NCBI GenBank assembly: GCA_017549665.1
Contig: JAFYUD010000065.1
Coordinates: forward strand, 1-12,302
DNA: 12,302 nt
DNA from: Clostridia bacterium
GTDB taxonomy: Bacteria; Bacillota_A; Clostridia; Oscillospirales; Acutalibacteraceae
Direction: 5' to 3'
The notes under the pieces are model-generated. The model did not search any database, was not told the DNA's origin, and saw only the letters and a program-made list of their open reading frames with translations. Below are positions 7,021 through 12,302 of the stretch, in pieces (within the stretch, counting starts at the first letter, position 1; each line of letters opens with the position of its first letter). The translations under genes and the position numbers were made by a program.

Positions 7021-7728
7021 TTACGGAATCCATTTGTATCCGCATCCCCATACGGTTGTAAGATGTTCGGGGATTGACGGGTCATCTTCAACCTTCATAC
7101 GAAGTCGTCTGATATTTACATCAACGACTTTTTCATCACCGTAATAAGCATCTCCCCACACATAGCTGAGAATATCAGTACGGGAAAGGGACACTCCCGG
7201 ATTACTCATAAAATACTCCATAATCTGGAATTCAACCTGAGTAAGCTCAATAGGCTCACCGTTTTTCTGCAAAGTCCTGTTACGCATATTAAGTGCAAAC
7301 TTACCTACAGAAATCGCATCTGACACATTCTTGCTCTGCACTGCCATATCTTTATTGACAGTGACACGTCTGTAAATTGCGTCAATACGTGCCATAAGCT
7401 CAGAAGGTGAAAAAGGCTTGATAACATAATCATCAGCACCCACAAGAAGTCCCGTGACCTTATCCATCTCCTGTGATTTTGCCGTCAGCATGACAATACC
7501 GATTGTACTGCTCTGCTCTCTGAGGAATTTGCAGACAGCAAGTCCGTCAACCTCGGGCATCATTATATCAAGAAGCGCTACGTCAAAATCGCCGCCGCAT
7601 TCATTGTACTTTTCAATGGCAATTCTGCCGTTTTCGGCTTCCACAACATCATATCCGTTACGTTTGAGATTTATAACAATAAAATCTCTGATTGAGGATT
7701 CATCCTCCGCAACAAGAATTCTTTTCAT
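7021..7728 (-). CDS. OmpR/PhoB-family response regulator
   Basis: A DNA-binding response regulator, 235 residues from the ATG at 7728. The receiver domain (about 2-118) has the acidic pocket E8-D9, phospho-acceptor D54 in ALLDIMMPEVDG, T82 in VMLTAK and K104 in YVIKPF, all intact. The C-terminal winged helix (about 135-233) has LTQVEFQIMEYFM and GDEKVVDVNIRRLRMKVEDD, the recognition helix region. The closing wing reads TVWGCGYKW where PhoP/WalR types mostly have TVRGVGY. An in-frame TTG at 7734 would add two residues; see the ribosome binding site entry. The gene lies 37-43 nt after the lipoprotein gene and 26 nt before the kinase. It is probably co-transcribed with both, so the lipoprotein may be a partner or input. 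The regulon is unknown. WalR and PhoP are the nearest familiar types, but I would not assign either name. Confidence 0.95.
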   Translation of the reverse strand: MKRILVAEDESSIRDFIVINLKRNGYDVVEAENGRIAIEKYNECGGDFDVALLDIMMPEVDGLAVCKFLREQSSTIGIVMLTAKSQEMDKVTGLLVGADDYVIKPFSPSELMARIDAIYRRVTVNKDMAVQSKNVSDAISVGKFALNMRNRTLQKNGEPIELTQVEFQIMEYFMSNPGVSLSRTDILSYVWGDAYYGDEKVVDVNIRRLRMKVEDDPSIPEHLTTVWGCGYKWIP

Positions 7729-7739
7729 TTTCAATACAT

Positions 7740-7745
7740 CTCCTT
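7740..7745 (-). promoter_or_regulatory. Ribosome binding site of the response regulator (TTG or ATG start)
   Basis: AAGGAG on the minus strand is 5 nt before a TTG (7734) and 11 nt before an ATG (7728), both in frame. I favour the ATG because it gives the usual MKRILVAEDE start. The TTG has somewhat short spacing and the ATG somewhat long. Confidence 0.5.
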
Positions 7746-7771
7746 AGAGTGTGAAAATAACACGCTGTATA

Positions 7772-9157
7772 TCATATAAGTGAAAACAATGAGGCAATTT
7801 TTGTTTTTGTAATGCCTGCATCGTGACCGTGCTCAGTGATTTCAAACTTATATTTATATTCTTTTCCTGTCAGGAAATATGATTCGATATTAACTTCCTC
7901 GTCAATATCCACTTTATATAATGTGAAAAGCAGATTTTTTTCCTTTGTCTCTCCGTCTTCGGAAGATATCTCCGTGAAAAACTGGGATATACCGGAATCG
8001 GGATAAAAGACTATGCTCCAGTCTTTCATCGCTACATCATCATAAGCGATTCTGAAGCCGTCATAGGAATTTTCAATATAACTGCTGACACAAACGAAGT
8101 CACCGCCGTTATACTTGTTCCATGAGGTGACATAAATGTTTCCTGACTGATCATCACTTTCTGCTGTATCAGTCTTTTTGGTAACAACAGAGCTTTTCTT
8201 GAGAAGTGTCGTTGACGGGATTTCAAGCTCAGAGTCATTATCTATATCAGTGCAGTTAAGATGCAGTGATCTGCTTGTGGGACAGGATGAAACAGTAAGC
8301 ACATCAACCTGAACAGGTGAAACGAGTACATTGTTCACATCATCCCAGTAAAGCACCTGAGTAAGATACGTATCACCTGCAACCTCATCAATATAGATAT
8401 ATGTCTTACCGTCAGAAACAGTTTCCTTGATTTCTGAAAAGGCTGTTATCTCTGAATAAAGACTTACCTGACCGACTGCTTCGATCTGGAATTTTGAGCT
8501 GTCTTCACCTGACATTTTAAGAAGTCGTGCTTCGGTTGTATAATTATCTGATGTGGAATTGATAAGTGCTGCAAGAATCTCTTCCTGACCGTCGCTGTCG
8601 ATATCAACCGTAATCATATTTGTATATGTTTCAATTGCCATTACTTTATAAGCAAGTCCGTCTGCATTTTCATACGAGCAATAAACAGAAAGCTTCTTGT
8701 TATTCTTTGATTCACTGGCATTCCAGCCTACGAGCACCTCTGAAACTCCGTCATTGTTCAGGTCGCAGAATTCAATGGCATGAATATCACTTCCGTCACC
8801 GGGGACAGTATCAACAGCTGTCCATTCACCGTCAGTGTAATCAAGGATATACATGTATACAGACATTTCTTCCGTCTTCAGTGAATAGAACACGAATGCT
8901 TCGTCATTTCCGTCCTTGTCACAATCATAACGGACAAATGCAGAACGGTGTTCACCGCCTGAAGGGTATCTGAGGATGTATTCGCCTTTTTCACTGACTG
9001 CTTTTTCAAAAGCATCCTGCAATTCACCGTCAGAGCCTGAAAGCTTAGGCGGTCTTATAAGATTTTCGGCGGAATTGAATGAAAAACTGCCGCATCCGCT
9101 GAATACAGCTATGATAACTGCAAGCAATACTGCAATCAATGCTGATCTGAATTTCAT
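7772..9157 (-). CDS. Predicted lipoprotein with FG-GAP/VCBS-like calcium-loop repeats
   Basis: A 461-residue predicted surface lipoprotein that I do not recognise as a named protein. The signal peptide (1-21) ends in FSG-C22, a lipobox with Phe where Leu is usual; C22 would be lipidated. Four loops follow the pattern D-x-[D/N]-x-D-[G/S]-x-x-E: starting at D78 (DCDKDGNDE), D132 (DLNNDGVSE), D185 (DIDSDGQEE) and D304 (DIDNDSELE). Each is next to a hydrophobic strand. Spacings are 54, 53 and 119 residues, so one or more blades without a loop may lie between the third and fourth. This fits a beta-propeller of FG-GAP/VCBS type with bound calcium. The last 100 residues lack loops. The ATG at 9157 has AAGGAGG 7 nt upstream. 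Lying between cdaAR and a two-component system, it may sense or report envelope state, but that is speculation. Confidence 0.82.
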   Translation of the reverse strand: MKFRSALIAVLLAVIIAVFSGCGSFSFNSAENLIRPPKLSGSDGELQDAFEKAVSEKGEYILRYPSGGEHRSAFVRYDCDKDGNDEAFVFYSLKTEEMSVYMYILDYTDGEWTAVDTVPGDGSDIHAIEFCDLNNDGVSEVLVGWNASESKNNKKLSVYCSYENADGLAYKVMAIETYTNMITVDIDSDGQEEILAALINSTSDNYTTEARLLKMSGEDSSKFQIEAVGQVSLYSEITAFSEIKETVSDGKTYIYIDEVAGDTYLTQVLYWDDVNNVLVSPVQVDVLTVSSCPTSRSLHLNCTDIDNDSELEIPSTTLLKKSSVVTKKTDTAESDDQSGNIYVTSWNKYNGGDFVCVSSYIENSYDGFRIAYDDVAMKDWSIVFYPDSGISQFFTEISSEDGETKEKNLLFTLYKVDIDEEVNIESYFLTGKEYKYKFEITEHGHDAGITKTKIASLFSLI

Positions 9158-9180
9158 TTTTCCGCCTCCTTTTTATATTA

Positions 9181-10200
9181 TCAATAAACTGTAACTACAA
9201 TGTAAACCTCTTTGTCAGGCTCAAGAATTGTGATTCCCTCGGGAAGCTCAAGCGCTGAAAGATCTACGACGTAATTGTTTGTTCCTGTGCTGAGATCTGC
9301 ATAATCCACGGTAAGCACAGTAAAGACATCATTTGGCAGTTCAAGCTCCGTAGCAACCTTAGCTTCGATTGTTTCGGGATTATAGCCTACTGAAACACCT
9401 ACTGTCTGAGTGCCTGTGAACTCTATCTGAGGTTTGAGCTGAGCAATTCTGTCAAGGTATATCTTTACATAATAGTCCTGCTCCTGAGCGAGTCTGACAT
9501 ATTTGTTGACAGAAACTGTATCAGCCGCTGTTGCACCCTCAAGATTCAGCTCAACGGGGATTGTTTCCGTCATATACATCAGTTCATCATAGAACTGAGG
9601 ATCAGCAACAACATTCTTTACTTTTCTGATTTCTGTTTCAGGACCTTTGAGAGTTACTGTTGAAACAGTAAGCTCCGCACTTCTGAATTCATATCCCTGT
9701 GCGACCCTGTCAGGAATGATATTGCTGTCAATCACAATATCAAACTGCTTCTCACGCTCTGCATCAAAATAAACCTCAACTGAAGTTTTTGACTGAGCAG
9801 AAATTGTGATATCAGAGCTTTCTTCCTTAAGACTTACTCTGAGTGCAAGGTCGAAAATACCTGCAGAATCAACTGTGTTGACATTTGCCGTAACAGTTAT
9901 ATCCTCAGCTGTGAGAGAAGTTACAAGATATCTGGGGCCTGTGACGGTTACATCAATAACATCATCACTCTGCCAGAAATTCACATATCCCTTCTGCGCA
10001 ACAATACTGTTTTCAGTATCAATCGTTATGGGAACATTATAAATTGTGTTTGATTCCTCAGGGCTTTTGTACATTGCTACAGCAACCCACACAAAGAATG
10101 CAACAACTATCGACACTACGAATACAAACTTGTTGTTATTCATAAGGTCAGTGAGATTTTTTATTTTTTTATCTTTCTTTACTTTGGGAGACTGACTCAT
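9181..10200 (-). CDS. cdaR: YbbR-domain protein, regulator of CdaA
   Basis: CdaR is a membrane-anchored extracytoplasmic protein that binds and modulates the diadenylate cyclase CdaA. The protein is 339 residues. It has a basic cytoplasmic start (KVKKDKKIK), one membrane segment (about 25-43) and an all-beta exported part. That part shows about three YbbR-like repeats: roughly 52-145, 148-245 and 250-339, with patterns such as VTVTGPRYLV and VTLKGPETEI. Bacillus CdaR is larger with four repeats, so this is a shorter member. The ATG at 10200 overlaps the cdaA stop by 4 nt (ATGA), so the partners are probably made in step. Its ribosome binding site (AAGGGGG) lies within the Lys codons of the cdaA tail. 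It ends 23 nt before the lipoprotein gene. Role by family and by strict neighbourhood with cdaA; no enzyme motif is expected. Confidence 0.92.
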   Translation of the reverse strand: MSQSPKVKKDKKIKNLTDLMNNNKFVFVVSIVVAFFVWVAVAMYKSPEESNTIYNVPITIDTENSIVAQKGYVNFWQSDDVIDVTVTGPRYLVTSLTAEDITVTANVNTVDSAGIFDLALRVSLKEESSDITISAQSKTSVEVYFDAEREKQFDIVIDSNIIPDRVAQGYEFRSAELTVSTVTLKGPETEIRKVKNVVADPQFYDELMYMTETIPVELNLEGATAADTVSVNKYVRLAQEQDYYVKIYLDRIAQLKPQIEFTGTQTVGVSVGYNPETIEAKVATELELPNDVFTVLTVDYADLSTGTNNYVVDLSALELPEGITILEPDKEVYIVVTVY

Positions 10201-11090
10201 TTTGACTTATCCCCCTTTTTCTTCTTTGATTTTTTCCTGTCACCGTTTTCGGATGGTTCACTGACAAGAAGATTGACAAGCATTTCTCTGAGCTCTGCAT
10301 CAGAAAGACCTCTGATAAGCTTACCTGCACACGCAACTGAAATAATACCTGTTTCCTCACTTGTTACTACTGCAACAGCATCAGAACGCAGACTTACTTC
10401 AAGAGCTGCCCTGTGACGGGTACCTACATGCTCAGTGACTTCTTTTTCATTTTTAAGAGGCACGACACATCTTGCCGCAACGATTCTGTCATCCCTTATG
10501 ACTATTGCTCCATCATGAAGCGCAGCCTTCGGGAAGAAAATACTCAGCAGCATTTCCGTTGTGACGCATGAATCAATGGGCACACTCTGTCTTGTGATGT
10601 CACCGAGAAGAGACCTGCGCTGGAAAACTATAAGTGAGCCTACTTTGTCCTCACTCATTTCAGCACATGCACGGCAGACATTGTTGATTACATCGTACAT
10701 GTCCTCGTCATTCTTTTTTGAGCTGAACAACGATGTCCAGGGCAATCTGTTTCTCTGTCCCATTCGCTCAAGCGCCTGACGTATCTCACCGCTGAATATG
10801 ATTACCAGAATTACCAGCAAATTACTGAAAAATTCACTGAAAAGATACTTACTGGCATTCATTTCAAAGATATTGACAACGCCGTAAAGCGCAGCAACGA
10901 GCACGATACCCTTTGTTATCTGCATTGACTGGCTTCTGCGCATCTGGACAATCAGTGTATAAATAAGCACAGCAACAAACAGGACGTCAATAACATCCTT
11001 GAAAGAGTTGAAGCTCATTACTGCACCGGCAAATCTGTCCCAAATAGTAGACAAGGTGTCAGATATTGTCAGCAATCCTAAAAATTCCAC
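10197..11090 (-). CDS. cdaA: Membrane diadenylate cyclase (c-di-AMP synthase)
   Basis: CdaA joins two ATP molecules into cyclic di-AMP, the second messenger that controls potassium and osmolyte balance and affects the cell wall in Firmicutes. From the GTG at 11090 the protein has 297 residues. Three membrane helices lie at about 33-50, 58-77 and 87-103, followed by the DAC (DisA_N) domain (about 110-262). Both catalytic motifs are present: DGA at 193-195 (ALHDGAIVIRD) and RHR at 225-227 (GTRHRAALE). The C-terminal 15 residues are very basic (RKKSKKKKGDKSK), which makes this copy longer than the 273-residue Bacillus protein. A GTG at 11099 is an alternative start three codons earlier; see the ribosome binding site entry. 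Overlap with cdaR is typical. The glmM gene normally third in this operon is absent from the window. Confidence 0.95.
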   Translation of the reverse strand: MEFLGLLTISDTLSTIWDRFAGAVMSFNSFKDVIDVLFVAVLIYTLIVQMRRSQSMQITKGIVLVAALYGVVNIFEMNASKYLFSEFFSNLLVILVIIFSGEIRQALERMGQRNRLPWTSLFSSKKNDEDMYDVINNVCRACAEMSEDKVGSLIVFQRRSLLGDITRQSVPIDSCVTTEMLLSIFFPKAALHDGAIVIRDDRIVAARCVVPLKNEKEVTEHVGTRHRAALEVSLRSDAVAVVTSEETGIISVACAGKLIRGLSDAELREMLVNLLVSEPSENGDRKKSKKKKGDKSK

Positions 11091-11095
11091 AAAAA

Positions 11096-11101
11096 TCACC
11101 T
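11096..11101 (-). promoter_or_regulatory. Ribosome binding site favouring the GTG at 11090 for cdaA
   Basis: AGGTGA on the minus strand matches the 3' half of the full AAGGAGGTGA consensus and stands 5 nt before the GTG at 11090, which is good register. The other GTG (11099) lies inside this site and has only AAGCAG before it, so it is less likely. Confidence 0.5.
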
Positions 11102-11106
11102 GCTTG

Positions 11107-11583
11107 TCAGATTGTTTCTATCAGGCAAACGGCATGAGCCGATATACCCTCCAATCTACCTGTAAAACCGAGATTTTCCTCAGTTGTCGCTTTTACATTC
11201 ACTGCCGACACGTCAACGCTGCACGCATCAGCAATATTTTTAACCATTTCGCCGTTGAATTTACCTATTTTCGGCTTCTGCGCTATAACGGTAGCGTCAA
11301 TATTCCCTACTCTGTACCCTTTTTCACTGAGCAATGAAACAACATGTCTTAAAAGAATGATACTGTCAATACCCTTGTACCTCGGGTCGGTATCGGGAAA
11401 ATGTCTGCCTATGTCACCGAGTGCAGCCGCACCGAGAAGTGCGTCGCATACTGCATGAGTAAGCACGTCTGCATCCGAGTGACCGAGAAGACCGAATTCA
11501 TAATCTATCTTCACACCGCCGAGAATCAGATCCCTGTCGGGAGCAAAGCGGTGTACATCATATCCGTGACCGATTCTTATCAT
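11107..11583 (-). CDS. ispF: 2-C-methyl-D-erythritol 2,4-cyclodiphosphate synthase
   Basis: IspF converts CDP-methylerythritol 2-phosphate into methylerythritol 2,4-cyclodiphosphate with release of CMP, in the MEP route to isoprenoids; it acts as a cytoplasmic trimer. At 158 residues it has the normal length. Metal ligands are seen as D9 and H11 in GHGYDVHRF and H43 in [21 protein letters not shown]. The second conserved block [14 protein letters not shown] is at 58-71, and the nucleotide-site motif [10 protein letters not shown] is at 133-142. The ATG at 11583 overlaps the aminotransferase stop by 4 nt (ATGA). ispD, often next to or fused with ispF, is not visible. Link to cdaA downstream (gap 7-16 nt depending on the cdaA start) is probably operon packing rather than shared function, though both bear on the envelope. 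Confidence 0.97.
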   Translation of the reverse strand: MIRIGHGYDVHRFAPDRDLILGGVKIDYEFGLLGHSDADVLTHAVCDALLGAAALGDIGRHFPDTDPRYKGIDSIILLRHVVSLLSEKGYRVGNIDATVIAQKPKIGKFNGEMVKNIADACSVDVSAVNVKATTEENLGFTGRLEGISAHAVCLIETI

Positions 11584-12302
11584 AACATTGCTTTAGCTGC
11601 TGCAAGCTTTACTGCGATACAGAGAAGCTCTGCTGATGCCTTAAGATCCTCAACTGAAGGATAAGAGGGAGCAATTCTGATATTCTTGTCATCGGGATCG
11701 TTCTTATAGGGGAATGTTGCGCCTACACCGGTAAGTGTAAGGCCTGCTTCCTTACAGAGCTGACCTGCAAACTTTGCGCTGCCTGTGTTGACATTAAGGC
11801 TGATGAAATAACCGCCGTTGGGCTTGTGCCATGATGCGATATCAAGACCTGCAAGCTCTTTGTCAAGAACTTCAAGAACAGCATCAAACTTGGGTCTTAA
11901 TACATCCGCATGCTTCTTCATCATATCCTTGAGAGAATCAACATCAGGGAAAACATATGAATGACGAAGCTGATTCATCTTATCATAGCTGATAATCTGG
12001 ATTGTAAGTCTGCCGAGGATTTCCTTGATATTGTTGTCTGATGCTGCAAGAGCAGAAACACCTGCACCGGGGAATGTGATCTTTGATGTTGAACAGAATT
12101 CAACAAAGTTATCCTCTGTACCGTACTTCTTTGCTGCGTCAAAAATATTTACAAGCTCATCTGATGTATCATAAAGATCATGAATAATATAAGCATTGTC
12201 CCAGATAACTCTGAAATCCTTTGCTGCAGGCTGCATCTTTGCAAGTCTGTCAACAGTTTCTGCTGAGTAAGTAAATCCGTCGGGATTTGAGTACTTGGGA
12301 AC
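11580..12302 (-). CDS. Fold-type I PLP aminotransferase (aspartate-aminotransferase-like), 3' part
   Basis: About 240 C-terminal residues of a PLP-dependent aminotransferase; the 5' end lies beyond the right edge. The reading frame is open to base 12302. Within the visible part, PKYSNPDG (2-9) carries the Asn that contacts PLP O3'. WDNAY (about 34-38) gives the Asp that pairs with the pyridine nitrogen and the nearby Tyr. [12 protein letters not shown] holds the Schiff-base lysine at about 74. IRIAPSYPS near the C-terminus carries the substrate-carboxylate arginine. The style of [12 protein letters not shown] and NPDGFTYS matches the family recorded as Asp_aminotransf (PF12897), of which some members are aspartate aminotransferases. 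The substrate cannot be fixed from sequence alone. An internal ATG at 12236 is not the start, since the conserved PKYSNPDG lies before it. Its stop overlaps the ispF start by 4 nt. Confidence 0.9.
   Translation of the reverse strand, partial: VPKYSNPDGFTYSAETVDRLAKMQPAAKDFRVIWDNAYIIHDLYDTSDELVNIFDAAKKYGTEDNFVEFCSTSKITFPGAGVSALAASDNNIKEILGRLTIQIISYDKMNQLRHSYVFPDVDSLKDMMKKHADVLRPKFDAVLEVLDKELAGLDIASWHKPNGGYFISLNVNTGSAKFAGQLCKEAGLTLTGVGATFPYKNDPDDKNIRIAPSYPSVEDLKASAELLCIAVKLAAAKAML

Noticed and set aside
7748..7766. Inverted repeat between the lipoprotein and response regulator genes, considered as a terminator
   Set aside because: Only five pairs around a mismatch with a 7-nt loop on the minus strand, and no U-tract follows. 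Too weak to support.
8620..8973. Plus-strand open frame of 117 codons opposite the lipoprotein gene
   Set aside because: Low-quality composition rich in His, Gln and Arg, no domain, and fully antisense to the lipoprotein, whose repeat loops are clear.
10999..11337. Plus-strand open frame of 112 codons opposite cdaA and ispF
   Set aside because: It lies antisense to two genes with clear catalytic motifs, has no recognisable domain, and spans their junction. It is a shadow frame.

Overview
The window is a dense, wholly co-directional stretch of a bacterial chromosome. All 15 genes lie on the minus strand, so transcription runs from high to low coordinates, and no gap between genes exceeds 54 nt. 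The gene set points to a low-to-moderate GC Firmicute of class Clostridia: cdaA-cdaR, scpA-scpB, a YtfJ/GerW family protein, DUF2953 and DUF1385 proteins, an S11 D-Ala-D-Ala carboxypeptidase, an OmpR/PhoR-type two-component pair and AGGAGG-like ribosome binding sites. A Ruminococcus-like gut lineage is my best guess, from gene content and protein style only. I see no phage, transposon, CRISPR, rRNA or tRNA signal. This is core genome rather than an accessory island.

Layout in transcription order. (1) The 3' two-thirds of a fold-type I aminotransferase (cut by the right edge) overlaps ispF by 4 nt. (2) cdaA (diadenylate cyclase) and cdaR (YbbR-domain regulator) overlap by 4 nt. The glmM gene that usually follows them in Firmicutes is not here. 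(3) In its place is a 461-residue lipoprotein with at least four Asp-rich FG-GAP/VCBS-like loops. It is followed at once by an OmpR-family response regulator and its membrane histidine kinase. (4) Then come a DUF1385 membrane protein and prmC (release factor methyltransferase), overlapping by 8 nt. (5) An M50 site-2-protease-like membrane protease, scpA and scpB (the condensin kleisin and its partner) are packed with 1-nt gaps or short overlaps. (6) A DUF2953 membrane protein and a YtfJ/GerW-type protein overlap by 1 nt. (7) The 5' third of a secreted penicillin-binding carboxypeptidase is cut by the left edge.

How the genes fit together (inference). Several concern the envelope: c-di-AMP synthesis and its extracytoplasmic regulator, a surface lipoprotein, an envelope-type two-component system, a membrane protease and a peptidoglycan carboxypeptidase. 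Others are housekeeping (ispF, prmC) or chromosome organisation (scpAB). The DUF2953-ytfJ pair is related to spore proteins in spore formers.

No intrinsic terminator is visible between any two genes, so read-through across much of the string is likely, with any extra promoters inside coding sequence. The clearest non-coding element is a 12-pair hairpin at 362-388. It covers the Shine-Dalgarno sequence of the carboxypeptidase gene and pairs better as minus-strand RNA than as DNA. No clear, entirely new system is evident. The best candidates for a second look are that hairpin and the lipoprotein/two-component module attached to cdaAR.
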